A DNA stretch of 64,000 bases, from contig NC_044925.1 in assembly GCF_003576645.1 (NCBI RefSeq), positions 18,238,378 through 18,302,377 on the forward strand. The letters run 5' to 3'. Under the pieces are notes generated by a model. It was given only the letters and a program-made list of their open reading frames with translations. It was not told where the DNA came from and did not search any database. Source of the stretch: Ipomoea triloba. Its lineage: Eukaryota; Streptophyta; Magnoliopsida; Solanales; Convolvulaceae. The position numbers and the translations under genes were made by a program. Positions within the stretch are counted from its first letter, which is position 1. Each line of letters starts with the position of its first letter. Shown here piece by piece: positions 11,270-22,010 of this stretch.

Positions 11270-11715
11270 TAATGGGTTCTCGTGCAGCTGGCTACCAGAG
11301 CTGTGGTTGTCGGGTGAGATGATAGCCATTGATCTTGTCAAGATCAGTGGCCATAATTTTAAAAAAGAAACAAAAAAAAACAAAACAAAACAAAAAATCG
11401 CGGTGACAATTTGATCTTTTTGCATCTAGGTCAAATTTAAAGTGCATGATTTTCCTTCTTAAAATGCGTGATTTTTGTGTTGTGTGCTTAATGTGCATCA
11501 ATTGTTAAAACCTAAGTGCGTCGGTCGAAAGGTTTAGGAGCGTGGTTTTCCTTCTTAAGGTGTGTGGTTTGTGTGCTTAATGTGTATCAGTTGTTGAAAC
11601 TTAAGGTGTGTTGGTCTAAGGCTTTAGGTTCGTGATTTTTCTTTTTAAGGTGTGTTATTTTGCTTTTGTAAGGTGTGTTGTTTTTCTTCTTAAGGTGTGT
11701 CATTTTTACGTTTAA
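11270..11715 (+). repeat. Minisatellite of TTAAGGTGTGTGGTTTT-type units (block 1)
   Basis: A leader with CTCGTGCAGCTGG, AACAAAACAAAACAAAA and GCATCTAGGTCAAATTTAA is followed by degenerate repeats of CTTAAGGTGYGTGRTTTTTG. The same leader and repeats recur at 12003-12640 and, in reverse, at 45060-45560, so the minisatellite belongs to a dispersed element. Confidence 0.75.
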
Positions 11716-12002
11716 TTCTTTGACAGAATTTTCGTAGTGGACTTTGTAGCACATGTGATATTTTCCACCATCTCTTTCAATTCAAAGATTTCTGGTGTGC
11801 TTGGTTATGTTTTGTTCTTACTATTGTTGCCATGTGGACAGTAGGTTATGTAATTCTGGAGTACGCACGTTTTGTTTTGTTTTTTTTGTTTTGTTTTTTT
11901 TTTTACTGGCCGTTAATCTAGATTTGATTACAGCTCAAATTTAACATCATTTTTCACCTAGGAGCATCTATGCACCAGAATTCATCCCTATACATAATTT
12001 AG

Positions 12003-12630
12003 TTCTCGTGCGATTGGGTGTCGCGTGCGGTTGTGTGGTTAAATCAACGTCATTGATCTTACTTAAATCAACGTCATTGATCTTACTTAAATCAACGTCA
12101 AGTATTAACAAAATTTTTTAAAAAAAAAACAAAACAAAACAAAAACACGGTGGCAATTTGATAATTTTTGCATCTAGGTCAAATTTAAGGTGAGTGATTT
12201 TCCTTCTTAAGGTGTGTGGTTTTTATGCTTAAGGTGCGTGTGTTTTGTGCTTAAGGTGCGTGGATTTTGTTCTTAATGTTAGTAGTTGTTGAAACTTAAA
12301 GTGCGTCAACTTAAAGTTTAAGATGTGTGGTTTTCTTTCTTAAGGTATGTGATTCGTATGCTTAAGATTTGTGAGTTATTAAAACTTAAGGTTCTTAATG
12401 TGCGTGGTTTGTGTGCTTAATGTGCGTAGTTTGTGTACTTAAGGTACGTTATTTTAATGCTTAAGGTGCGTGGTTTGTGTACTTAAGGTGCTTCATTTTA
12501 ATACTTAAGGTGTGTGATTTGTGTACTTAAAGTGCGCCATTTTAATGTTTAAGGTGCGTGGTTTGTGTATTTAAGGTGCGTTATTTTAATGCTTAAGGTG
12601 CGTAGTTTGAGTATTTAAGATGATGCGTCA

Positions 12631-12640
<10 letters not shown>
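12003..12640 (+). repeat. Minisatellite of TTAAGGTGCGTGGTTTGTG-type units (block 2)
   Basis: This has the same order as block 1: CTCGTGCGATTGGGTG end, AAATCAACGTCATTGATCTT (twice), AACAAAACAAAAC, CGGTGGCAATTTG, GCATCTAGGTCAAATTTAAGGTG in part, then more than 15 degenerate units of about 20-40 bp. It runs into the (AT)n at 12637. The terminal part resembles the ends of the 20169-20950 element, suggesting one MULE-like family with internal minisatellites. Confidence 0.75.
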
Positions 12641-12695
<55 letters not shown>

Positions 12696-12716
12696 ATATA
12701 TATATATATGTATATA
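12637..12716. repeat. (AT)n microsatellite with GT interruptions
   Basis: A dinucleotide AT run interrupted by ATGTATGTATAT. Confidence 0.95.
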
Positions 12717-12848
12717 TCATTCAAATGAATATTTAGGTGAACTTTTATTAGTTCAGATATATTTTTATTTATGTATATATGATTATTAATTTGGTTCAGA
12801 TATCAAATGTAAAAATCTTACATAAATCGTTAAATTTAAAAAAATATA

Positions 12849-12990
12849 TTGGGGGTTCGATCCCCACCCATGTGAATGGAGCAAACCATTTGGCCAGTCC
12901 CATACCAATTAGTGTGCTAACCGTTGGGACGGGGGATTAGTCTTCTGGCTATCGGCTGTAGGGATACCTTTGGGCAACCAAAAAATATAT
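12849..12990 (+). repeat. SINE-like fragment with tRNA B-box
   Basis: GGGGGTTCGATCCCCACCC matches an RNA polymerase III B-box and T-arm (GGTTCGANNCC). About 120 bp of non-tRNA sequence follows, ending before an (AT)n at 12986. No A-box is visible upstream, so it is either 5'-truncated or fortuitous. Confidence 0.4.
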
Positions 12991-13349
12991 ATATATATAT
13001 ATATATTCAAAAATATTTTAAATCCAAGATTGCCTTTTAAATTCCAAAGAAAGCAATTTTCTTTGATGTTATCATATGACAATAAATAAAAGTCAAGGTC
13101 AAATACTAACAAACGTCGATTTGTTTTTGAAAATAGCAGTGTCAAGAGTTAGTAATCCTAAAGGATTCAAAATTTTGATTTGTAGCGAAAATGTCCAACT
13201 TGTAAGTACGACTAAAAATATCGTATACAAAAAAGTTTTCAATAATGTGTAATAAAATTACAATGTTTATCATTATGAATTTATTTTTTGTATTCATCAT
13301 TTAATATTTTTCTATATTAGACTATAAATTTTATTTTAATTTTTTTTTT

Positions 13350-13377
13350 CCGTGCATCACACGGGTGCAACTACTAA
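13350..13377 (+). mobile_element. Helitron 3' terminus (CTAA)
   Basis: The hairpin CCGTGCATCACACGG is followed by GTGCAACTA and CTAA, then T. This is the Helitron 3'-end plan: short GC hairpin, 9-12 nt, CTRR, insertion before T. About 165 bp of upstream sequence is repeated before the next terminus. No 5' TC end could be assigned. Confidence 0.6.
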
Positions 13378-13516
13378 TTTTCAATATCGTATACAAAAAA
13401 GTTTTCAATAATGTGTAATAAAATTAAAATGTTTATTATTATGAATTTATTTTTTGTATTCATCATTTAATATTTTTCTATATTAGACTATAAATTTTAT
13501 TTTAAAATTTTTTAAT

Positions 13517-13544
13517 CCGTGCATCGCACGGGTGCATCTACTAG
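13517..13544 (+). mobile_element. Second, tandem Helitron 3' terminus (CTAG)
   Basis: The hairpin CCGTGCATCGCACGG is followed by GTGCATCTA and CTAG, then T. The ~165 bp before it (AATATCGTATACAAAAAAGT through TATTAGACTATAAATTTTA in part) duplicates the segment before the 13350 terminus. Two 3' ends are therefore stacked head-to-tail, as in tandem Helitron insertions or end extension. Confidence 0.65.
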
Positions 13545-13867
13545 TCACTCAAAATAACATTTGTGTTAATTTTATAACATTAGTATAAAAAATAAATTTA
13601 AAAAATTGAATGTTAATAAACAAATTTTCAAAACAAAAAAAATAAAGAATGAAAACTAGAAAATAAAAAACAAAAAAAAAAAAACAATTTTCTAAAGTAA
13701 ACCAACCTAAACTTGTTCTTAACCTCCGCCCACCCGTCCTCCCTTCCCGGTCAAAAACCGGTTTGCCTTTGTCAAGTATTAATGTATTACCTTGTATTTT
13801 CCGTTTGCATCCAACATACAAAACATTACCAGCTTTAGTCTTCTAAAGGAAAAGTTGCATCGGTACT

Positions 13868-13908
13868 CGTTGTTGTTGTTGTTGTTGTTATTATTATTAT
13901 TATTATTA

Positions 13909-13935
<27 letters not shown>
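13868..13935. repeat. Compound (TTG)n(TTA)n microsatellite
   Basis: TTG repeats run into TTA repeats just upstream of PMD exon 1. The matching run in copy 2 is at 15515-15582. Confidence 0.93.
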
Positions 13936-13936
<1 letters not shown>

Positions 13937-13940
<4 letters not shown>

Positions 13941-14923
13941 CAGTACTGACGTATTTGTACAGAGCGCTATGCCGAAGTTCTAACTACAACACTGCAACAG
14001 TATGCGGCTGCATAGTTCTATTGCAGTTATGGGCATGGGAGCGGTTGCCCATGGTTAGGCCACAAGGTATTTTACCAGTGGAGTCGTTGGGTGATCTGCC
14101 GCTCGGCGCGAGGTTAATTGTATTAAATACGTTAATAGATTTATATTTGATAATCTAGTGTTTCCTTAACTTAAGTTTGTATTTGCAACTGTAGGTAAGT
14201 CTCTTCACATGGCTATTCCAATGTGACCACACACGTTGTCCGAGCATATCGAGACCAATTAGATCGTACGTACGAACGCAACGTAAGTTTCTATAGCGTT
14301 TAATTTATACTATGACATTATATTACGATTTTAGATTACATAACAAATATCATATAAAATTGTGCTATATAATATATATTACGATTTTTGCAGTTTGTGT
14401 TCACCCCGTACGACGAAGTTATGGCAATTTTGCCCGACTATTGCAAGGCGGGTGAAAGAATATGGACTGCAGAAGTACCGCTAATATTTTTTATATCGTT
14501 GAACATCATTTCCCTGACCGCTTCTAAAGACAATTTCATTGGTTTCAAGACGTACCTCGTCCAGTGCAATTTCGTAAGGACTTGCACGATTTGGACGGAC
14601 GGTCAGGGGAGATATATTTCAAATTGGCTAGAAAAACATATGGATTATGTGCTTCAATGGTATGATGCACCGAACTGTGTCATCCAAATGCAAGTGCCCC
14701 AGGGTCAACATACTGTAAGAAATGTCTACCAGAGGTAGTAGCACCAGTGTGGGCGCCGCATGATTAGTAATCCTGCCCATACTATATGTGAGGGTTATCA
14801 GCCCAGTCCGCCACTTATACTGAAATGGTTAGTATGTGTTGTTTTTTAAATATTCATACGTTTAGGATTTATTATGTTAGATTTTGATGTGTTATATATT
14901 TTTGTGGCGTAGATATATGGGTT
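13937..14923 (+). pseudogene. Plant mobile domain (PMD/MAIN-like) gene, broken, copy 1
   Basis: Exon 1 (about 13937-14110) encodes YRALCRSSNYNTATV and LLQLWAWERLP, hallmarks of the aminotransferase-like plant mobile domain. Exon 2 (14195-14282) gives HVVRAYRDQLDRTYERN. Exon 3 (from 14394) gives FVFTPYDEVMAILPDYCKAG and WTAEVPLIFF. Introns are GT-AG. In exon 2 a TAA at 14196-14198 stands where the family has Trp, and exon 3 has a TAA at 14538-14540. Homopolymer differences (T-run near 14490, G-run near 14607) shift the frame relative to copy 2. PMD genes are transposon-associated or meristem-maintenance factors. Copy 1 is cut by the N gap and is probably an assembly duplicate. Confidence 0.75.
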
Positions 14924-14948
14924 NNNNNNNNNNNNNNNNNNNNNNNNN
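14924..14948. other. Assembly gap of 25 N
   Basis: Twenty-five N separate two nearly identical ~1.63-kb sequences, so the true locus probably has one copy and no gap. Confidence 0.99.
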
Positions 14949-15555
14949 TTCATCATTTAATATTTTTCTATATTAGACTATAAATTTATTTTAATTTTTT
15001 TTTTCCGTGCATCACACGGGTGCAACTACTAATTTTCAATATCGTATACAAAAAAAGTTTCAATAATGTGTAATAAAATTAAATGTTATTATTATGAATT
15101 TATTTTTTGTATTCATCATTTAATATTTTTCTATATTAGACTATAAATTTTATTTTAAATTTTTTAATCCGTGCATCGCACGGGTGCATCTACTAGTCAC
15201 TCAAAATAACATTTGTGTTAATTTTATAACATTAGTATAAAAAATAAATTTAAAAAAATTGAATGTTAATAACAAATTTCAAAACAAAAAAAATAAAGAA
15301 TGAAAACTAGAAAATAAAAAAAAAAAAAAAAAACAATTTTCTAAAGTAAACCAACCTAAACTTGTTCTTAACCTCGCCCACCCGTCCTCCCTTCCCGGTC
15401 AAAAACCGGTTTGCTTTGTCAAGTATTAATGTATTACCTTGTATTTTCCGTTTGCATCCAACATACAAAACATTACCAGCTTTAGTCTTCTAAAGGAAAA
15501 GTTGCATCGGTACTCGTTGTTGTTGTTGTTGTTGTTATTATTATTATTATTATTA

Positions 15556-15587
<32 letters not shown>

Positions 15588-16574
15588 CAGTACTGACGTA
15601 TTTGTACAGAGCGCTATGCCGAAGTTCTAACTACAACACTGCAACAGTATGCGGCTGCATAGTTCTATTGCAGTTATGGGCATGGGAGCGGTTGCCCATG
15701 GTTAGGCCACAAGGTATTTTACCAGTGGAGTCGTTGGGTGATCTGCCGCTCGGCGCGAGGTTAATTGTATTAAATACGTTAATAGATTTATATTTGATAA
15801 TCTAGTGTTTCCTTAACTTAAGTTTGTATTTGCAACTGTAGGTAAGTCTCTTCACATGGCTATTCCAATGTGACCACACACGTTGTCCGAGCATATCGAG
15901 ACCAATTAGATCGTACGTACGAACGCAACGTAAGTTTCTATAGCGTTTAATTTATACTATGACATTATATTACGATTTTAGATTACATAACAAATATCAT
16001 TATAAAATTGTGCTATATATATATATATTACGATTTCTTGCAGTTTGTGTTCACCCCGTACGACGAAGTTATGGCAATTTTGCCCGACTATTGCAAGGCG
16101 GGTGAAAGAATATGGACTGCAGAAGTACCGCTAATATTTTTTTATATCGTTGAACATCATTTCCCTGACCGCTTCTAAAGACAATTTCATTGGTTTCAAG
16201 ACGTACCTCGTCCAGTGCAATTTCGTAAGGACTTGCACGATTTGGACGGACGGTCAGGGAGATATATTTCAAATTGGCTAGAAAAACATATGGATTATGT
16301 GCTTCAATGGTATGATGCACCGAACTGTGTCATCCAAATGCAAGTGCCCCAGGGTCAACATACTGTAAGAAATGTCTACCAGAGGTAGTAGCACCAGTGT
16401 GGGCGCCGCATGATTAGTAATCCTGCCCATACTATATGTGAGGGTTATCAGCCACAGTCCGCCACTTATACTGAAATGGTTAGTATGTGTTGTTTTTAAA
16501 TATTCATACGTTTAGGATTATTATGTTACGATTTTGATGTGTTATATATTTTTTGTGGCGTAGATATATGGGTT
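14949..16574. repeat. Copy 2 of the duplication flanking the N gap
   Basis: Near-identical to 13293-14923, including both Helitron-like hairpins (around 15006 and 15168), the (TTG)n(TTA)n microsatellite and the PMD exons. It continues seamlessly into unique sequence at 16575, as copy 1 does on its left. Confidence 0.93.
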
Positions 16575-17386
16575 GTGGAGCCTAGGTTTTACCGGGAGGC
16601 GCTCAATTGATGATGGTGAAAATAATGAAACCGTTGTGAACATGACCGGACAGGCTTTCGACTTGTTACAATCAACCATGTTCACATATATAGAACATGT
16701 CCCTGATGAGATGTTTCACAATGCATCTGATCCAGATGAATCGATCCAGGGTCGTCGTCGCAATAGGGAGCAGCGGTGGGGGCGTGCGGGACAAGGCGGT
16801 AGGCGTGGGCGTGGGCGTGTTATGCATCCAGGCGTCCAGGCTGAGGGAAATGCATGGGCCGGTCAAGCTAATGAAGAGGAAGATGATGAGAATGAGGGTA
16901 TGGATGATTGTGATATGAGGGACATTCTGTTGCCCGTTATGATGAGTTTCTCTTTTGACGAGGATGAGTCGGGCCCTTCTCGTATTTCGTATGGTACCCA
17001 TACTACTAGTAGTTTGTATGGTACCCCTACTACTACCCAGTTTGGGGAGTACTCACCATATGACGAGGATGAGTCGGGCTCCATCTTCATTTCAATATCT
17101 AAATTATACGACCCCAGCGAGTGCAGTGTACGACCCCACCCAACCTGGGTCATCCTATCAACAACCCCTATCTCACATGCATAATTATGAAGTTCGTCCT
17201 ACATACAACAATATGCCTTTGCGCCACCCAATACAGGACTTTCACAGAGGAGAGTCATCCGATCAAGGTGGTAGGCAATTGCAATTACCGTCAATGGATG
17301 AGTTTCTCCCTCAACTGGTCCAAGAACAACCACGACGGCAATCAACGAGGCGTGACCGCCCGACATTGTGTGGAACTGGTTCGTGA
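15584..17386 (+). pseudogene. Plant mobile domain (PMD/MAIN-like) gene, copy 2 with C-terminal region
   Basis: Exon 1 is about 15584-15757, exon 2 is 15842-15929, and exon 3 starts at 16044. In exon 3 the longer T-run keeps the frame, giving FVFTPYDEVMAILPDYCKAG, WTAEVPLIFFYIVEHHFPDR and, after a stop, RQFHWFQDVPRPVQF and GRYISNWLEKHMDYVLQWY, an excellent PMD match. In-frame TAA codons at 15843-15845 and 16176-16178 break it. Downstream, 16573-17150 encodes a low-complexity tail (MTGQAFDLLQSTM, Arg/Gly-rich GRRGRGR, acidic EEEDDENEG, repeated YDEDESG) typical of the C-terminal part of PMD proteins, followed by a frame shift to 17386. The protein is not expected to be intact. Confidence 0.75.
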
Positions 17387-18274
17387 CATTACGACGCCAG
17401 GTACAAACATATATGCAATTTCCCAAATTTATATTGCCATTGAATTTATTGTTTTTTATTTTACAGATGTATATTAAATATGTTAAATTGTATTAATTTA
17501 AAACCGAAATTTATCGTACAAGTTTTAGCATTACTATCTTATCTTTAACTCACAATAATCATTATTGCACAAATATGACAAAATAATAATTTTATTATCA
17601 TCAATCCAAATAATTAAAAAATTATACAACCAATCAATTAACCATCTAATCATCAATTAATCATTAATAACTAATCATTACTAACATTAATAACTAACAA
17701 ATCATTGATGTTTTAAAATAAAAGTTGATCATTCTAATAATGTTTGAAAGCTACGGAATAATCATCGGAGTAATCATTAGTAATCATCAGTAATCATCAC
17801 TTTGCCTAATAATGAATATAAGCTAACACTCCTCTTCAAGAGGAGTTTTACCTTTTTGGCATTTTTTTCATCACATTTTCGAATCCAATTCAAAAAAACT
17901 TCTCCGGCCGGGTAATGATTCATGTTTTTGTACCAAATCCCAACGTAATAGTTTGAAGATTCACCGGGTCGGAAGAATCCCAGCTCGAATCTTCCGTTCA
18001 GAGAGGATATAGTTGTAGTTTAAGTTAAATATTGGTTCCCGGAAATGGTTTGTGCTCCATGGGAGAGTGGGGTATTCGAAAGAGAGATGAGTAGAAGGAG
18101 CCAAGAAAGCAATACAAGAAAATTGTTTTCCATTTCCATATGGCTTCACACAGAAAACTACGTGCTACTTACTATATATAGAGTGGAAGTGACTCCACTA
18201 CAGTTCGACTTCCACAAGGCTTAGCTTTCACTCCCAACCCGGTCAAGTTCTAGTTATGTGTGGTTAGAGCGACG
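17387..18274. other. Non-coding stretch
   Basis: AT-rich, with short degenerate repeats of AATCATTACTAAC/AATCATCAGTAATCATC at 17640-17800. No gene is recognised. Confidence 0.45.
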
Positions 18275-18290
18275 ATACACTACCTCCAAT

Positions 18291-18452
18291 GCTAATGACC
18301 TTGTGGTCTAGTGGCACCCAGTTACACCCCATATGGTAGGGGTGAGTTCGAGCATTAGTGGAGGCAATGATGATCCTTTGTGCTTCAGTAAGTTGAGAAA
18401 GTAGTTATGAACATATACTACATTATAACAGAGTCAGTAATACTAAAAAAAA
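18291..18452 (+). mobile_element. Full-length tRNA-derived SINE with 16-bp target duplication
   Basis: The element starts GCTAATGACCTTGTGGTCTA. It has an A-box-like TGGTCTAGTGGCACC at about 18303-18317 and a B-box-like GAGTTCGAGCATT at about 18343-18355, the order and spacing of a tRNA-type internal promoter. It ends in an A-rich tail (ACTAAAAAAAAA). The flanks 18275-18290 and 18453-18468 are identical ATACACTACCTCCAAT, a long target duplication from LINE-driven integration. Relatives are at 27775-27898 (-) and 46505-46560. Confidence 0.88.
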
Positions 18453-18468
18453 ATACACTACCTCCAAT

Positions 18469-19380
18469 TTTTGAAGCTCGATTTTTTAAAAATTATATAT
18501 ATTTTTAGAGTTTATGTATGTATTAGTTTTAATAACCATTTGAAAATAAATTTAGGAAGAAATTAATATAAAAAAATTTAGTGAATGATTTTATATTTAA
18601 ATATGTATAAAGAATGTCATTTTTATGTTAAATTTTTATTTTTATTTTTCTTTGTTGAATATTTTATTATAAAGTAGAGAAAATAAAACTTAGAAAGAAA
18701 TTAATATAAGTATTGATGTACAGAAGTGGGTAGACTGGAAGACCTGCAATGGGTGGCAATGAAATGTCTGCTTGACTTGCATGTTTGAAAGTGACACTAT
18801 AAAAAAAATTGTTAATTATTACCGACGACTTTGAAATCATAGCTATTCAGTCATCGGTAATATTATTTTATCGATCTAAATAATAGTTGGAAAATGTTAT
18901 GTTAAAAAAAATGCTACTGAACCAGTTTGATTGGTATGAATTACGGTACACTCTTAAGAGAGGTCAGGAGTTCTAACCCCTTATCGTATGGAAAAATCAA
19001 TCTGGTAAGCACATTACCCCTTAATTGGGCCGGTCTGGTACAAATGAGGATTAATCTGAGTATGATACAGATTTAAAGATGCCTCAGTCTGGTAGAAATG
19101 AGGATTAATCTTAATATGGTACAGATTTAAAGATGTTTCGTACGGTTAGAACTTGCTCAGGATACCTCATGGCCTGATACAAAAAATGCTACTGGGATTA
19201 ATTTTTTCACTCACATTTTATATGTCGTGGTAATAATATAAGTAGGTTTTTATTTTTTAAATGTTTGATGAATACTATGCTATCGGGATTTTTATTTTTT
19301 TTTAATGTTGCATGAATCCTAGTCAGCAAGCTGGTCCGTAAAAGCTTGTCAGAAATTTGGCCCACGGTGGGAGCGGGGGA
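18469..19380. other. Non-coding stretch with possible pol III-like repeat at 18910-19170
   Basis: 18950-18985 has a B-box-like GTCAGGAGTTCTAACCCC. Downstream, CTGGTANAAATGAGGATTAA and GGTACAGATTTAAAGATG are repeated twice in tandem (about 19030-19140). It might be a second SINE type. No protein gene is seen. Confidence 0.4.
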
Positions 19381-19387
19381 AATTTAT

Positions 19388-19965
19388 ATCGTGGACCAGG
19401 GTGCACAATGCACACCCGTACCAAAATGTTAGGATATGAGTTCTGCGTATTTCTGTGTATTTTAGGCCATCGTTCCGTGTATTCTAGGCAATCGTTCTGT
19501 GTATTCTAGGCAATCATTCTGTGTATTCTACGCAATCGTTCTGTGTATTCATGTTAGTAACACAGGTTATGATGTGTTTGTGCATTCGAATGTTTGGAGG
19601 ATGAGTTCTGTGTATTTTGTGTCAATATTTTGTGTGTTCTAGGCAACCGTTCTGTATATTCATGTTATTGACACAAATTTTGATGTGTTTGTGCATTTGA
19701 ATGTTAGAGGATGAGTTTGATGTATTTTGTGTCAAATATTCTGTGTATTCTAGGCAAACGTTATGTGTATTATAGGCAAACGTTTTGTGTATTCATGTTA
19801 GTAACACAGGTTGTGATGTGTTTGTGCATTCAAATGTTTAGGAGGATGAGTTCTGTGTATTTTGTATCGACACAGTTATATTTTAATTTTAAAAAAAAAC
19901 CTGTAATACGCCGCATACGCGCGTCTCGTTTCGGACCAGGGTCCACGGTATAACGATCCGGGAGT
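19388..19965. mobile_element. Element with CGTGGACCAGGGTSCAC ends and GTGTATTCTAGGCAA repeats
   Basis: The left end CGTGGACCAGGGTGCACAAT and the reverse-complemented right end CCGTGGACCCTGGTCCGAAA are similar inverted repeats. The interior is a degenerate tandem array of GTGTATTCTAGGCAATCGTT and GATGTGTTTGTGCATTCGAA in higher-order units of roughly 120 bp (19440-19870). No target duplication was resolved. Confidence 0.55.
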
Positions 19966-20168
19966 GGACTAATGAGGCCGACTCGCTTTGACAATACATA
20001 TCATCACATTTGTAATTTTACATTATTTTCTTTATGCCTTAATAAATCTAACTCACTTTCAATATATAATATAATATTTAAATTTATTATTAAAATATCA
20101 ATTATAAACTAACTAGATATAATTTTCAAGGTTTAACAACTAATGAAAAAAAATCACTTTCAAAATAT

Positions 20169-20950
20169 GGGTTGCACTCTCGTGCGTATTGTCGCCCAGG
20201 TAAGAAATGAGAACGCTTCACAGCCGTCTACGTGTCCAGATCAACGAATCAGATGCAATTTTTAAAAAACGACGCGGTGGCATTTTCGTAAATAACTGGA
20301 ACTTTGGTGCACCTAGTTTCACTTACAAGTGCACCTAGTTTCGCACCTATTTTCACTTACAAGTGCAAGTAATTTACCTTGTTAATATTCATGCACCTAT
20401 TTTCGCAAATACTTTCACTTACAAATGCAAGTAATTTACCTTGTTAATATTCATGCACCTGGTGCAACCTAGGTGCAACTAATTATAACATTAGGTGCAC
20501 CTGGTTATAACATTAGGTGTACTTAGTATTGATGCTCAGTGTACAATTCCCTTGCACCTGTAATATATTTTACTTGCATCTGCAATACATTTTACTTGCA
20601 CTTGTGCAAGTAATTTACTTTGTTAACATTCATGCACCTGGGTGCAACCTAGGTTCACCTAGTTATAACATTAAGTGCATCTAGTTGTAACATTAGGTGC
20701 ACTTAGTATTGATGCTCATTGTACAATTTACTTGCACTTGTACTACATTTTACTTGCACATGTGCACCTATTTTCACTTACAAGTGCAAGTAATTTACCT
20801 TGTTAACATTTATGCACTTAGGTGCACCTAGTTATAACATTACATCCACCTAGTTATAACGTTAGGTGCAACTACATTACGGACACGTGGCGCGCTACGA
20901 TTCGTCCGCATTTCTCTCCTGGACGGCCAATAAGCACCTGAACGCGATCC
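20169..20950. mobile_element. MULE-like element with internal minisatellite and 10-bp target duplication
   Basis: The terminal inverted repeats of about 80 bp are diverged: left GGGTTGCACTCTCGTGCGTA, and right end reverse-complemented GGATCGCGTTCAGGTGCTTA. Shared words follow (ATTG.CG.CCAGG, AGAAATG, ACGTGTCC). The flanks 20159-20168 and 20951-20960 are both TTCAAAATAT. The interior is a degenerate array of GCACCTAGTTATAACATTAG and CACTTACAAGTGCAAGTAAT units. There is no coding capacity. Confidence 0.78.
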
Positions 20951-21034
20951 TTCAAAATATAATATAATAATAACATTTAAATTTATTAAAAAATCAGAAA
21001 AACTGCCAAAAACTTACTATATCTAATTTTTTCA

Positions 21035-21562
21035 GGCGTTTAGTTGGAAAGAATTACAATTTCATTCTACTTAATTCCAAAGCTAACTAAATTCATTTGT
21101 TTGGTTGGTGGAAATTCCAATTCCTTCATTTTCATTGAATTAGAATCCCACATGTCCCCCCGAGATTTTAATTTCGTGGATTTTAGGATGAAAAAAGATA
21201 ATCCAAAGACAAAATTACCCCTCTCTTTTTTAACTTAAAATTGATGTTTGACATTTCTTTCTAGATTATAACGTGTATTATTCTTTGACTATTGCCAAAA
21301 TAGAACGTCGTTCTTGAGCAATACTCATTCTAGACCAACCTTAATAAAGTATGTTTTCCTAAAACTCTTAAGTGTTTAAATTTGATATGTATGTATATAT
21401 ACTATATAACGCATTTGTATAAATTTTGGACAACAAAATTTTCATTCTGTGTGGCGATCTATGCAACGGTGAATGGCGTGAGTTGTGTGTTTATTAACTT
21501 TGTTTATACTAGCAAATGAATTCTTTATTTCTATGCAATAGTGATTGAAAATTTACATTGTT

Positions 21563-21605
<43 letters not shown>

Positions 21606-21799
21606 GGCATTTTGGATTTTATACTACTTATTCCTTTTCTATTCCCTTGTATACCAAACATTGGAATTGAAATTCATAGTAATTTTATTCCTACAAACCA
21701 AACACTAGAATTTAAACTCCACTTTATTCCCGCATTATTCTTTTCCAATGGAATTGCAATTCTTTTACCACCTAATTCCTTCCCTCCAACCAAACGCCC
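21035..21799. mobile_element. MITE with GGCGTTTAGTTGG / CCAACCAAACGCCC ends
   Basis: The termini are inverted repeats: left GGCGTTTAGTTGGAAAGAAT, and right end reverse-complemented GGGCGTTTGGTTGGAGGGAA. Subterminal sequence is GAATTxCAATT-rich. An (AAT)n run at 21565-21604 interrupts the middle. The end sequence suggests a Tourist/PIF-like family, but no clear TAA/TTA duplication is visible. A partial relative is at 2934. Confidence 0.65.
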
Positions 21800-22010
21800 A
21801 ATTAAGGTTTGCAAACATATGAAAAAATTAAAAAATGGAAATATAATCTTACCACAACAGATTGTCATCATCTGCATCTTTAGTAAATTGACCGACCAAC
21901 TTAGTTCGTTGGAGTTAATATTACTCATTGTTTGTAATCTTGTAGAATAAATAATGTAAGATTAATTGTAAAAGATGGTGTAATTAAAATATTTATCTTA
22001 TACTAAACTA

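Larger units (their letters stand above)
13293..14923. repeat. Copy 1 of a duplication flanking the N gap
   Basis: This segment is repeated at 14949-16574 almost base for base. Copy 1 ends at the first N with GATATATGGGTT, a sequence found at the end of copy 2. Copy 2 begins right after the last N with TTCATCATTTAATATTTT, the start of copy 1. Most differences are single-base changes in homopolymer length, the pattern of long-read error rather than divergence. Confidence 0.93.

Noticed and set aside
12849..12875. A tRNA gene at the GGTTCGATCCCC motif
   Set aside because: No acceptor stem, D-arm or anticodon arm can be built upstream. Only a B-box-like arm is present.
13792..13983. Leu/Tyr-run frame (and the identical one at 15439)
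   Set aside because: It is translation of the (TTG)n(TTA)n microsatellite.
16672..17001. Minus-strand frames opposite the PMD tail
   Set aside because: They are shadows of the Arg/Gly and acidic low-complexity coding sequence on the plus strand.
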